The position numbers were made by a program, and so were the translations under genes. From Legionella_C sp963803545 (GTDB lineage: Bacteria > Pseudomonadota > Gammaproteobacteria > Legionellales > Legionellaceae), in the NCBI GenBank assembly GCA_963803545.1, contig CAWDMX010000001.1, positions 496,001-560,000 on the forward strand: 64,000 bases of DNA, given 5' to 3'. This document shows, in pieces, positions 36,513-46,462 of this stretch. Numbering within the stretch: position 1 is the stretch's first letter; each line of letters begins with the position of its first letter. A model generated the notes under the pieces. It was not told where the DNA came from, searched no databases, and saw only the letters and a list, made by a program, of their open reading frames with translations.

Positions 36513-36550
36513 TTAAGCCATCCAGTCGAAAGCAGCTTGCACAGAAAGCC

Positions 36551-37336
36551 GTGCAGGAAAAATTTATCTCCGTACGGATGGCCTGTTGTTTATTTAGCAT
36601 TAGTGAAACTTGCTATCGTTACCAATTGAAGCTGAATGATGAAAATGCTCATATTGCAGACTGGTTGTTGCGTTTGACTAAAAATAATCGCAATTGGGGT
36701 TTTGGCCTTTGTTTTTTATATTTGCGTAACGTTAAAGGTTACAAATGGAACCATAAGCGTGTTTATCGTATTTATAGAGAGCTCGAGCTGAATTTAAGAA
36801 TCAAACCCAAAAAGCGGTTAATTAGGGAAAAGCCAGAGGCGCTAACGGTTCCTCAAGCAATAAACGAATGCTGGTCAATGGATTTTATGCATGATCAGTT
36901 ACAAAACGGGCGTAGTTATCGTTTATTTAACGTGATTGATGACTTCAATCGAGAAGGCCTTACCATTGAAGCTGACTTCTCTTTGCCTGCTGAGCGTGTG
37001 ATTAGGGCGCTTGATCAGGTTATTGAGTGGCGTGGTAAGCCTTTTCAGATACGTTGTGATAATGGACCTGAATATATCAGTCACTTGCTTACACAATGGG
37101 CTGAAAAACACAAAATAACGCTATTGTTTATTCAGCCAGGCAACCCACAACAAAATGCCTATGTTGAGCGTTATAACAGAACCGTACGATATGATTGGTT
37201 AAACCAGTATTTATTTAGTACGATCGAGGAAGTTCAGAATATGGCCACAAAATGGTTGTGGTCTTATAACAACGAACGGCCTAACATGGCAATTGGAGGT
37301 ATACCGCCCAGACAAAAACTGAAATTAGTAGCTTAG
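36551..37336 (+). CDS. IS3 transposase OrfB (integrase catalytic domain)
   Basis: 261 residues from GTG 36551, though in vivo it is probably made as an OrfAB fusion from the A AAA AAG slip at 36503-36509. The frame is closed by TGA immediately upstream of the slip site. HTH_21-like YRYQLKLNDENAHIADWLLR is followed by the DDE core: WSMDFMHDQLQNGR, RCDNGPEYIS and NAYVERYNRTVRYDWLNQY (Glu). All three catalytic residues present, so the element may be active. Confidence 0.93.
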   Translation: MQEKFISVRMACCLFSISETCYRYQLKLNDENAHIADWLLRLTKNNRNWGFGLCFLYLRNVKGYKWNHKRVYRIYRELELNLRIKPKKRLIREKPEALTVPQAINECWSMDFMHDQLQNGRSYRLFNVIDDFNREGLTIEADFSLPAERVIRALDQVIEWRGKPFQIRCDNGPEYISHLLTQWAEKHKITLLFIQPGNPQQNAYVERYNRTVRYDWLNQYLFSTIEEVQNMATKWLWSYNNERPNMAIGGIPPRQKLKLVA

Positions 37337-37375
37337 TTTCTACTTTTAGCGTCAGTTAAAAATGGGGGGATTACC

Positions 37376-38117
37376 CTTCTAGTAGCGCCCGCACCGATTC
37401 AGATTCGGCGTCCATATTTTGTAAACTGTATAACGCATTACCGATGTTCTGAGCACTTAACAACGCGCAGGACGTTGTAATTTTTGGTGTCAGTGTTCGG
37501 AGCAGCGCGCGCACCGACTTAGATTCGGCGTCCATATTTTGTAACCCGTATAACGCATTACTTATGGTTCGAGCGTCTAACTCAGCGCGAGAATGTTCAA
37601 TTTTTTTGGTCAGTGCTCGGAGTAACGCACGCACGCACGGGGACTTAGCATGCATGGATTTTAAGCCGTACAAGGAGCTACTAATATTTCGAGCTGTGAA
37701 CGTTGCGTGGGAATTTTTAATTTTTTTGGTTAGCGCTCGGAGAAGACAACGCAGCGGTTCAGAGTCGGCGTGCATGTTTTGTAAGCCGTATAAAGCCGTG
37801 CTTATGGCCTGAGCGTCCCATGGTTTAGTTGACTCCTCAATTGTGTTCGCTAAGACGACGAGGAGTGCTTCAATGGGAGGGATTACGGGAACCCCTTTTA
37901 AACCTTTGAGGCATCGGGAAAAATCAATACAATTCCAATTATCTGCTTGGTAAAGGGAACTGGGGTTATTTTTAAGTAGCGTGGTTAATTTTTTAATATT
38001 CGTATCAAAACTAATAATTTGTGTGCGGCATTGCTCGTGATAAAAATCATTCAAAGGATAGTGCGGGTTATCCATCCATTCAGAAATTTTTCGTATGCTG
38101 CTAAAGTCAGGCGTCAT
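37376..38117 (-). pseudogene. N-terminal part of the split 40-residue-repeat/ankyrin protein
   Basis: 247 residues from ATG 38117 up to the IS3 edge (a 248th residue is IS-coded). After about 100 non-repetitive residues come tandem 40-residue helical repeats with the core ARTISNALYGLQNMDAES then VRALLRALTKKI. The pattern is visible in DNA as a 120-base period. The alternating helix pattern and NALYGLQ core recall OPR/RAP-type and similar RNA- or protein-binding alpha-solenoids; I cannot name the family with certainty. No signal peptide. The 5' fragment could still be expressed as a truncated solenoid. Confidence 0.72.
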
Positions 38118-38151
38118 ATAAGTTTAAATGTTAGCTATAGTGATCTCATAT

Positions 38152-38178
38152 AGTATAACAAGTAAATATTAAAGGCAA
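38152..38178 (-). promoter_or_regulatory. Extended -10 promoter of the split repeat-protein gene
   Basis: On the minus strand TTGCCT (38178-38173), 15 bases, then TATACT (38157-38152), preceded by TGT to make an extended -10. It lies about 35 bases before the ATG at 38117. Confidence 0.45.
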
Positions 38179-38523
38179 TAATTTCTCCGATTAAGGTCGT
38201 CTAAAAAAATGTCGCTTAGCTTTTTTTCGCTACTATTAATTGGTGGACTCCCTAAAGACTCCCTATAAGTCAGTTCATTTTATGAGATAAAATAATGAGC
38301 TTTGTTTATTCGCGTACTATTAAGAAGCATATGCGCTGGTTGTATCCGTTTGAGTGACCAGAAGCTACGACCCTTGGTCTTAGCGGATTTTTAGAGTCGC
38401 TATAGTCGACTGATTAGTTGCTTACAGTAGTCTTACATTATCGTAGGAAAAAACCCGCTACTTACTCGCCTTGGCCTAAAGAAAAGACAATGGGTATAAC
38501 CACAAAGTTCTTCTTTATAACAC

Positions 38524-38551
38524 TTGACAAATTAATGCGAACAATTAAGAT
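38524..38551 (+). promoter_or_regulatory. Candidate promoter of the giant surface-protein gene
   Basis: Consensus TTGACA (38524-38529), 16 bases, TAAGAT (38546-38551), about 100 bases before the TTG start at 38654. It sits in a 535-base stretch (38118-38653) in which I find no supportable gene. Confidence 0.5.
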
Positions 38552-38653
38552 AGTTCAGAAAATTAACTGCATCGGATGCAGTGGCTTACGCAAACTAAAA
38601 TGGTTGTCCGTGAGTAAGGATATCGCACTAAGCACTTAAAAAGGATTTTTAAA

Positions 38654-39166
38654 TTGTTTTTACTTCTATCAAATATTGCTGCAGCTTATAAAAACGCTAC
38701 TACACGACTCAAAAATTCTTCGGATACATTTTTAAAATTATTTTTCAATAGGTCTTTTTTACTGTACTTGCTGACGGCAAATAGCGTATTACTTTCAAGC
38801 TTTAGTGGCGCGCACGCTGCTACGACCGGGGTCTGGCAGCCTAATGCGAACGGTGGAAGTGCAAATGCCGGAGGCGTCACGGTTACCATGTCCACTTCTT
38901 TATTAACAGCAACGCCGTCAGCGGGTACATTAAACTCGGGTGGTAGTGCGAATTTTTGGACAAATCCTTACGGCAGCAGCGTAGCCGGCGCTCCTGCCTT
39001 GAGTTATGTTTTAGCCCCTGGTGGTGTAAACGGGACCGTTACTGTTACGTTTAGTCAACCGGTAAATAATCCGGTAATACATTTTGCGCGCCTAGGAGGT
39101 ACTGCTTTGGGGGTGTTTCCTCAACGTCTATTTGGACCTCCTCAAGCGCGGCGCTCTCTCTTCTAG
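38654..39166 (+). CDS. Giant autotransporter-like protein, 5' fragment (signal peptide and N-domain)
   Basis: 170 residues from TTG 38654, preceded by AGGA at eight bases. A long N-terminal extension (MFLLLSNIAAAYKNATTRLK) leads to a hydrophobic core and a predicted cleavage after SFSGAHA, like extended signals of large autotransporters. The mature start ATTGVWQPNANGG and AGTLNSGGSANFWTNP are beta-rich. From residue about 153 the frame goes wrong (VFPQRLFGPPQARR is out of character) and stops. Adding one base at the G5 run 39109-39113 restores FGGVSSTSIWTSSSAALSLL and joins the next ORF, giving one protein of 2583 residues. Confidence 0.75.
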   Translation: MFLLLSNIAAAYKNATTRLKNSSDTFLKLFFNRSFLLYLLTANSVLLSSFSGAHAATTGVWQPNANGGSANAGGVTVTMSTSLLTATPSAGTLNSGGSANFWTNPYGSSVAGAPALSYVLAPGGVNGTVTVTFSQPVNNPVIHFARLGGTALGVFPQRLFGPPQARRSLF

Positions 39167-39213
39167 CCAATGCAAGCCCGCAATTTATTGTAAGCGGTAA
39201 CAGATTTCAGCGG

Positions 39214-42200
39214 TTGTCGAATGTATCTGCTTCGGGTTCTGTGTGTGTGGCCGGCAGCAATACAAGTACGGCCTGTGGTTCCTTGCAATTTACGGGGAAT
39301 GGAATTACGACCCTAAGCTTTCCTATCAGTTGGTCTAATAACGTTGCCTCGATTGGCGACGGAATGGATTTGGCGGTAAGTATTCCGGATACCACTGTGG
39401 CTGTACGCAAAATAACAACGGGTGCCGCCGGTGGGGCCTTTTCTTTCACGCAAACAAACTTAGCGTCCAATCCGGCGCCAATTACGACCACGCAAGTTGG
39501 AACAGCAACGCCGGCGGCACCTGCGGCAATTGCGGTAAATACTCTGGGCACAGCAATAACCTTAACCGAAGCATCGGTAGCAGGGTTTACACTCACGAGT
39601 GCGAGCTGTGTCGATACAAATAGCAGTGTAACGGGTAATCCTAGTGCCCCATTCGGAGTCTTAGCGGGCAATGTGTTAACTATTCCGGCGAGCAATGTGA
39701 AGTCGGCCGCTCGATTGGTATGTACGTTTACCAACGCTAAAATACCAACGGTTGCGGTGCAAAAAATAACGACCGGTGGTTTTGGTGGGTCGTTTGGCTT
39801 TAGCCAAACTAATTTAACCAGCAATCCCGGTGCAATAAGTACTACTGCGGCCAATACCGCGACTCCAGCCTCGCCTATTCCTATTGATGTTAGTTCTTTA
39901 AACACCAATGTAACCTTGACCGAGAGTGGTGTTGCTGGATATTTGTTAAGTTCGGCAAGTTGTACGGATACTAACAGCGCGGTTACAAACAATCCATCAA
40001 CACCAATTGGTACTTTAGCCGGCAATGTATTAACCATCCCGGCTGCAAACATTAGAGCCGGTGCAACCTTTAATTGTGTTTTTAGTAACGCATTAAGACC
40101 TACGGTTTCGGTGCAAAAAATAACAACGGGTGGCGTAGGGGGGCCTTTTAGTTACACCCAAACGAATTTGAGTGCTTCGCCGGCGCCTATTACAACGACC
40201 ACCGCAGGAACCGCAACGCCCAACGCTCCGACCGCCATCGCGGTTAATTCTTTGAATGCGAATGTCACGTTGACTGAAAATCTTGCTTCGGAATATTCCT
40301 TTAGCTCCGCCAGTTGTACGGATACAAATAATGCGGCCAGCGGTAATCCATCCGGGTCTATAGGCAGTGTATCCGGCAATACATTAACGATCCCTGTAGC
40401 CAATATACGGGCTGGGTCTAAATTTAACTGCGTGTTTACTAATAATTTTCAAAACGCGGCAATGACGGTGGAGAAAACGGTTGTTACGCCTTATAGCAGT
40501 ACTGCCGGTAGTACCATTGCATACAATTTTAGCGTCGTTAATACGGGCAATGTTGCGATAAGCAGTATTGCGGTAACGGACTCAAAAATTACTGCTGTAT
40601 CCTGCCCTGTAACGACTCTAGCGGCGGGTGAAGACACGGTTTGTACCGGTTCTTATGTTGTTACCCAAGCGGATGTTGATGCGGGTGAAATACGCAGTAA
40701 TTCAACGGCGTCGGGGGCTGGACCTTCGGGCGCTGTCACCTCGCCAGTTATCAATAACAGCACAACTTTAACCAGTTCGCCGGCGTTAACTATAGGGAAA
40801 ACAGCGGGCACAGCCACCGGCAATACCCCGGGGTCAAGCCTGCCTTATACCTTTCAAGTAACGAATACTGGAAACGTGACCATTACCGGTATTGTGGTTA
40901 CCGATCCTAAACTCACAAGCTATACCTGCCCCGTTACGGCGCTTGCACCGGGTGACGGGGTTAGCTGTTCGGGCAGCTATACCTACACGCAAGCGGATGT
41001 GGATAATGGCCAAGTCAGCAGTAGCGCTAGAGCCTCGGGCACTCCTCCTACGGGTGGGGTAATTAACTCCGCTGGCGATTTAACTACCACCGTTATTTCG
41101 TCCACAGCCGCATTGTCGATGACCAAGTCCGCAAGCGCACCCTCCACTAACAGGGCAGGAGGCACGATAACGTATACCTATGTTATTCGAAATACCGGCA
41201 ATGTAAGCGTTGGCAATTTATCCATAAGCGATCCTAAATTGACTAGTTTTAGCTGCCCTGTAACAAGCTTAGCGTTCAATGAAACAACAACGTGCACCGG
41301 TTCGTATACTCTTTCACAAAATGATGTGAATGCCGGAAGTGTGAGCAGCGCCGCAACAACGACAGGAACCTCGCCAACTAGCAGCCCTGTTTCCACATCC
41401 TCTGACTCAACAACGGTTGCCATCCCGTCTTTACCGGAGATAGTAATTGATAAGACCGCGGGCGTTTTATCGGGAAATCAAGCGGGTAGTACGCTCCCTT
41501 ATACCTTTATCTTAAGAAACACAGGCAATGTAACCCTGTCCGATTTAGCGGTTACCGACCCTAAATTGAGTGCTTATACTTGTCCGGTTGCGACCTTAGA
41601 GCCGAACGGCACAACAACCTGTAACGGGTCGTACACCCTGGTTCAAAGTGATATTGATGCCGGAAGTATCGCAAGTTTTGCTACGGCCTTTGGCACACCG
41701 CCTGTTGGAGCGGCTGTTTCTTCGTCATCCGATACGACGACAACGCCCGTTCCCTCATCGCCGGCTTTAGCGCTCAATAAAACAGTGAACTCGCTGTCAG
41801 GAAATACCGCGGGAAGTGTTGTTTCCTATACTTTTACAATAGAAAATACAGGGAATGTGAGCGTTACAAATCTAGTGGTTTCCGACCCCAAACTTAGTAC
41901 GTATAATTGCCCGGTCACCGCATTAAGCCCTAATGCTACGACCACCTGCACCGGCTCCTATACCCTCACCCAAGCGGATGTGAACGCAGGCACGTTAACC
42001 AGCTCTGCTACAGGCTCAGCAACACCGCCGACAGGCCCGGTGGTGTCGTCGGCGCCGAGCTCAACAACGACTACAATTACCTCCGCACCGGCCCTAACCA
42101 TTGATAAAACGGCAGGCATGCTCTCCGGTACAACGGCCGGCAGCACCCTTGCGTACAGCTTTGTTCTTAGTAATACCGGTAATGTAACGCTTAATGCGCT

Positions 42201-45200
42201 ATCCATTTCGGACCCAAAGCTTAGTAGTTACAGTTGCCCGGTTACAAGCCTTGCTCCCAACAGCACAACTTCGTGCACCGGATCGTACACCCTCACCCAG
42301 GCCGATGTTGACAGTGGCGAAATAACGAGTGCTGCAACGGCTTTAGGTACGTCACCATCAAATAATACCGTTTCTGCATTATCTGGCTCCACAACAAGGG
42401 CAATTAGCGCATCCCCGGCGTTAACTATCGATAAATCAGCGGGGTCACCATCCGGATTTAGCGCCGGGAGTACCATCCCTTATACCTTTACTATCAGGAA
42501 TACTGGTAATGTTAGCGTGAGCAATCTGATTATTGAGGACCCGAAGCTAACAACGTATAACTGCCCATCAACCGCATTAACGCCCGAGGTCAGTGTTGTC
42601 TGCAATGGTTCGTATATTTTGACGCAAATGGATGTGGACGCCGGTAGTGTATCAAGTGCGGCAACCGCCTCAGGAAGGGCGCCCTCCGGTGCGAGCGTAT
42701 CCTCGCCACCGGATTCAACGACCACGCCCATTAATGCGTCCCCAACGATTTCAATTAATAAAACGGCTAATCCACCATCAGGAAATAACGTTGGTGACAC
42801 CGTTGCTTATACCTTCGACATTACAAACTCAGGGAATGTGACCTTAAGCGGAATTGTGATTACCGACCGCAAGCTAACAACGTATAACTGCCCGACAACA
42901 ACCTTAACGGCGGGCGCGACAATTACCTGCACGGGTAGTTACATCTTTACCCAAGCGGATGTTGATGCGGGTAGTGTTAATAGTTCAGCAACGGTAATGG
43001 GCACCCCGCCCACAGGTCCTAATGCGAGTGCTGTCTCAAATATTACGTCTACAAATATAAATCGTTCACCGGCAATTGCCATAGGAAAAACGGCAGGTAC
43101 CGCTACAGGGAATACCGTTGGCAGTACAATTCCGTACACTTTTGTTGTGCAAAATACCGGTAATGTAAGCCTAACGAGCATCGCCATCAATGATGCGAAA
43201 TTAAGCAGCTACAATTGCCCGGTAACGACGCTTGCGGCTAATGCTAGCATTAACTGTAGCGGCTCGTACACTTTGACGCAGGCCGATATTGATGCCGGAG
43301 AGGTTTCGAGTAGCGCGGAGGTAGTTGCCACCTCGCCCAGCGGCGCCACGACCAGCAACACCTCCAATCAGTCTACTACCCCCATAACCCGCTCTGCAGC
43401 ATTTAGCGTTGATAAAATTGCGGGGACGCCTTCAGGCAGTACGGCTAATAGCACCATTGATTATACCTTTAACGTAGTTAATACAGGGAATGTTAGTTTA
43501 ACGAATATTAGTATTGATGATCCGCGTGTTATCGTTACCTGTCCGGTAACAAGCCTTGCACCGGATGCGGACACTACTTGCAGCGGAACCTACGTTATTA
43601 CTCAAAACGATGTGGATGCAGGACGCGTAGAAAGTGCTGCTGCAATCGCCTCAGCGCAACCACCTGCAGGGAACGAAATTACCCAGTTAACAAACGCTAC
43701 CACCACAACTCTTACGGGTTTTCCAGCATTAACGGTTGATAAAGTTGCGGGAGCGCCTTCTGGGAGTACCGCAGGAAGTACTATCGATTACACCTTTAAT
43801 GTGGTCAATACCGGAAATGTGACCTTAACGAACATTGCCGTAGCGGATCCTAAAGTTACGGTTTCGTGTCCGGAAACAAGCCTCGCTCCCGGAGCAACGG
43901 CTGTGTGTACAGGCACCTATACAATGACCCAAAGAGACGTGAACGCAGGAAACGTTAATAGTGGTTCAGCAACCGCATCCGGTATATCGCCTATGAACCA
44001 AACCGTAACAAACTCCTCAAACTCCACAGCAACACCTATCAGTGCATCGCCAGCATTTACTATTGATAAAGTGGCCAGTAGTCCAAGCGGCACCACGGCG
44101 GGTAATACAATTACCTATACCTTCGATGTGGTTAACACCGGTAATGTTAGCCTAACCGACCTTAATATAACAGATCCCGATGTTACGGTTACGTGCCCAA
44201 CAACCAATCTAGCGCCAAATGCGAGCACGGTTTGTACCGGTAACTACACCATTACACAAAGCGACGTTAATTCAGGAGCTGTTAATTCTGGCTCCGCTTC
44301 GGCTGTTGCTAATCCGCCTACAGGCATGGCCATAACCCGTACGTCTAATACAACCACCACAGTAATTGCGGGGGACCCGGCTTTAACAATTAATAAAAAA
44401 GCAGGTACTCCCTCCGGTCAATCGGTTGGAAGTACGATTCCATACAGTTATACCGTGGTAAATACCGGCAATCTAAGCCTAACGAATATAAGTGTTTCGG
44501 ACCCCGATGTGGTCGTTTCTTGCCCGACAACTGCCTTAGAGCCGAATACAACGGTGGTCTGCACCGGTACCTACACCATCACTCAGGCGGATGTTAATGC
44601 AAATGCGGTTAACAGCGGTCCGGCAGCGGTATCCGGTACACCACCCTCGGGGCCGCCGGTATCGGCTGTTTCCAATTCAACCACAACCGCCGTAATTTCA
44701 AACCCGTCCCTGAGCATTGTAAAAACTGCGGGAGCACCATCAGCAACCACGGCAGGCGGAACTATTTTGTACAGTTTCCTAGTAACCAACATCGGAGATG
44801 TACCTCTGTCGGGTATTTCAATAACGAATAATCCAACGGGAACAGTTTCTTGCCCGACAACAAGTTTAGCTATCGGTCAGGCAATAACCTGCACACAAAC
44901 CTATACCATTACTCAAGCGAATATTAACGCCGGTCAAATAGTCGGTGCGGCAACGGTAGTGGCTCAGGCCCCCCCAGGCCAAATAATATCGGCTCAAGCC
45001 AACTTCACGACAACCTCTGTTGCCTTTGATTCGGTGCAGTTGACAAGAACCGCCGATATCAAGAGCTTTTCGCTACCTGGTACAGTCGCAACGTTTACGT
45101 ATACGATTACAAACTCCGGCAATAGTACGCTTAATAATATAGTAGTAACGGACTCAAAAATTGCGAATGTTAGCTGCCCTTCGACCGTACTTGCAGCAAG

Positions 45201-46404
45201 TGAAGTTTTGGTTTGTACGGCGCAGTACACAACTACCGCGGCGGATTTGCGCACGGGCGGCATTAGTAGTGTTGCGTCTATTAGAGCCCTAGGTTTTAAC
45301 CAGGTAGCCGTATTATCCGAAGCCACACTGACCATAGGTTTTGATCCTGATGTTATTAGAAAGAAAACCCTCGAAGCGATTAATGCTTTCCTAGGAGCAA
45401 GGGCGCAAGTGATATTAGCAAACCAGCCCGATCGCGCACGGATAGTCAATCGTTTAGCTAAAAAACCGCACCAGTGTTCAAATGCACCTACAGGAAGCAT
45501 TGTTCCGAGTCTGAATAATTTAAATATTAACGCCTCAATCAGCTCTAATGACTTTTGTATGAACACGCATAACTTCGATTTTTGGTCCGAGATTCATGGC
45601 GGTTATTTTAGACAAAATACCTTGGACTTTAAAAATCAAGGAGCCTTTAATGTAGCCTATTTCGGTTTGGATTATTTAATAAACGAAAAAGTGGTCGTTG
45701 GGGTGGTCGCTGAAAATGACTACCTTACTCAAAATAATAGTTTTGAAGTGAATCACGCCCATGGATCAGGCTGGCTGGTAGGGCCTTATTTGAGCGCTCG
45801 AATTACTGATAAATTGTACCTGCATACACGAGCCGGATGGGGAAAATCCAGCAACAGTTTAGAACTTCTCGGATTGTATAAAGATAAGTTTGACACCAAT
45901 CGACGTTTGTATAATGCCGAGTTAACCGGTGATTGGAGTCTGCGTAGACTCCAGGTTACCCCGGCTGTTGGCTTCACGTATTACACTGAAACCCAAAACT
46001 CATTTATCGATACGATGAATATTTATATCCCAGGTCAAGGCATAAATTTAGGCCAGCTTAACATCGGCCCCGAACTGTCGTACGCCTTTTTAACAACACG
46101 GTTGCAAAAGCTTAAATGGCGACTGTCTTTACAGGGGCTGTATAATTTTGATGGCTCCAATGCCGCACAAAAACAATTTAACACCATTATTAACGGCTTA
46201 TCGGCCAGGGTTAAATTCAGCGCAGATATGATACTTTTATCTGGTGCGTCTATTTCACCCTCTATTCAATTTGATGGTTTAGGCCGAAATCAACTGTCTT
46301 CGATACAGGGATTGCTGCAAATAAGCATCCCCTTAGACGGAGGGTTAGCGTCCAGTAGTGCGGGACGCGCAGATGCGGCAAAAAGAGGAGTAGCTTTAAG
46401 TTAA
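39214..46404 (+). CDS. Giant repeat autotransporter-like surface protein (main part)
   Basis: 2396 residues as listed; the frame is open upstream to about 39105 and joins the signal-peptide ORF after a one-base correction. Order: a beta N-domain (about 1-60); three prealbumin-like repeats of about 115 residues (each starting VxxxKITTGGxGG and ending CVFTN-like); fifteen Ig-like repeats of about 107 residues with core YTFxVxNTGNVxLxxxxVxDPKL, CPVTSLAPGATTTCTGSYT, LTQADVDAG (DUF11/DUF7507-like); then a passenger end and a roughly 280-residue beta-barrel (DFWSEIHGGYFRQNT ... GLLQISIPL) like autotransporter domains. Likely an outer-membrane adhesin or stalk protein. The codons are typical of its surroundings apart from repeat bias. 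Confidence 0.8.
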   Translation: MSNVSASGSVCVAGSNTSTACGSLQFTGNGITTLSFPISWSNNVASIGDGMDLAVSIPDTTVAVRKITTGAAGGAFSFTQTNLASNPAPITTTQVGTATPAAPAAIAVNTLGTAITLTEASVAGFTLTSASCVDTNSSVTGNPSAPFGVLAGNVLTIPASNVKSAARLVCTFTNAKIPTVAVQKITTGGFGGSFGFSQTNLTSNPGAISTTAANTATPASPIPIDVSSLNTNVTLTESGVAGYLLSSASCTDTNSAVTNNPSTPIGTLAGNVLTIPAANIRAGATFNCVFSNALRPTVSVQKITTGGVGGPFSYTQTNLSASPAPITTTTAGTATPNAPTAIAVNSLNANVTLTENLASEYSFSSASCTDTNNAASGNPSGSIGSVSGNTLTIPVANIRAGSKFNCVFTNNFQNAAMTVEKTVVTPYSSTAGSTIAYNFSVVNTGNVAISSIAVTDSKITAVSCPVTTLAAGEDTVCTGSYVVTQADVDAGEIRSNSTASGAGPSGAVTSPVINNSTTLTSSPALTIGKTAGTATGNTPGSSLPYTFQVTNTGNVTITGIVVTDPKLTSYTCPVTALAPGDGVSCSGSYTYTQADVDNGQVSSSARASGTPPTGGVINSAGDLTTTVISSTAALSMTKSASAPSTNRAGGTITYTYVIRNTGNVSVGNLSISDPKLTSFSCPVTSLAFNETTTCTGSYTLSQNDVNAGSVSSAATTTGTSPTSSPVSTSSDSTTVAIPSLPEIVIDKTAGVLSGNQAGSTLPYTFILRNTGNVTLSDLAVTDPKLSAYTCPVATLEPNGTTTCNGSYTLVQSDIDAGSIASFATAFGTPPVGAAVSSSSDTTTTPVPSSPALALNKTVNSLSGNTAGSVVSYTFTIENTGNVSVTNLVVSDPKLSTYNCPVTALSPNATTTCTGSYTLTQADVNAGTLTSSATGSATPPTGPVVSSAPSSTTTTITSAPALTIDKTAGMLSGTTAGSTLAYSFVLSNTGNVTLNALSISDPKLSSYSCPVTSLAPNSTTSCTGSYTLTQADVDSGEITSAATALGTSPSNNTVSALSGSTTRAISASPALTIDKSAGSPSGFSAGSTIPYTFTIRNTGNVSVSNLIIEDPKLTTYNCPSTALTPEVSVVCNGSYILTQMDVDAGSVSSAATASGRAPSGASVSSPPDSTTTPINASPTISINKTANPPSGNNVGDTVAYTFDITNSGNVTLSGIVITDRKLTTYNCPTTTLTAGATITCTGSYIFTQADVDAGSVNSSATVMGTPPTGPNASAVSNITSTNINRSPAIAIGKTAGTATGNTVGSTIPYTFVVQNTGNVSLTSIAINDAKLSSYNCPVTTLAANASINCSGSYTLTQADIDAGEVSSSAEVVATSPSGATTSNTSNQSTTPITRSAAFSVDKIAGTPSGSTANSTIDYTFNVVNTGNVSLTNISIDDPRVIVTCPVTSLAPDADTTCSGTYVITQNDVDAGRVESAAAIASAQPPAGNEITQLTNATTTTLTGFPALTVDKVAGAPSGSTAGSTIDYTFNVVNTGNVTLTNIAVADPKVTVSCPETSLAPGATAVCTGTYTMTQRDVNAGNVNSGSATASGISPMNQTVTNSSNSTATPISASPAFTIDKVASSPSGTTAGNTITYTFDVVNTGNVSLTDLNITDPDVTVTCPTTNLAPNASTVCTGNYTITQSDVNSGAVNSGSASAVANPPTGMAITRTSNTTTTVIAGDPALTINKKAGTPSGQSVGSTIPYSYTVVNTGNLSLTNISVSDPDVVVSCPTTALEPNTTVVCTGTYTITQADVNANAVNSGPAAVSGTPPSGPPVSAVSNSTTTAVISNPSLSIVKTAGAPSATTAGGTILYSFLVTNIGDVPLSGISITNNPTGTVSCPTTSLAIGQAITCTQTYTITQANINAGQIVGAATVVAQAPPGQIISAQANFTTTSVAFDSVQLTRTADIKSFSLPGTVATFTYTITNSGNSTLNNIVVTDSKIANVSCPSTVLAASEVLVCTAQYTTTAADLRTGGISSVASIRALGFNQVAVLSEATLTIGFDPDVIRKKTLEAINAFLGARAQVILANQPDRARIVNRLAKKPHQCSNAPTGSIVPSLNNLNINASISSNDFCMNTHNFDFWSEIHGGYFRQNTLDFKNQGAFNVAYFGLDYLINEKVVVGVVAENDYLTQNNSFEVNHAHGSGWLVGPYLSARITDKLYLHTRAGWGKSSNSLELLGLYKDKFDTNRRLYNAELTGDWSLRRLQVTPAVGFTYYTETQNSFIDTMNIYIPGQGINLGQLNIGPELSYAFLTTRLQKLKWRLSLQGLYNFDGSNAAQKQFNTIINGLSARVKFSADMILLSGASISPSIQFDGLGRNQLSSIQGLLQISIPLDGGLASSSAGRADAAKRGVALS
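40454..45340 (+). repeat. Fifteen tandem Ig-like coding repeats of about 107 residues
   Basis: Each unit begins like PALTIDKTAGTPSG, contains NTGNV and LTQADVDAG and ends in a Thr/Ser-rich linker. Units are diverged at DNA level (no long identical blocks), so the array is old compared with the ankyrin array at 50.4-51.7 kb. Two Cys per unit (in CPVT and TCTGSY) could form a disulfide. Confidence 0.8.
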
Positions 46405-46462
46405 ATCGGTGTTTTTAGAGCGCGGTTATCACGCAAATAGCTGTGGAAAATTCTTGTGATGC

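Larger units (their letters stand above)
36178..37375 (+). mobile_element. IS3-family (IS407-group-like) insertion with 4-bp target duplication
   Basis: 1198 bases. The inverted ends are GGTAATCGTCCC... on the left and GGTAATCCCCCC... (complement) on the right, continuing imperfectly to a shared AAAAGTAGAA. The flanking direct repeat CTTC is at 36174-36177 and 37376-37379, the 4-bp duplication known for IS407-type elements. Contains orfA and orfB in the -1 arrangement. The insertion splits the helical-repeat protein gene. Confidence 0.93.

Noticed and set aside
38418..38639. 73-residue plus-strand ORF upstream of the surface-protein gene
   Set aside because: No ribosome-binding site, odd composition, and it contains the likely promoter of the next gene.
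39207..45566. Long antisense open frames opposite the giant surface-protein gene
   Set aside because: They arise from its Thr/Ala/Val-rich repetitive codons; they have no ribosome-binding sites or recognisable domains.
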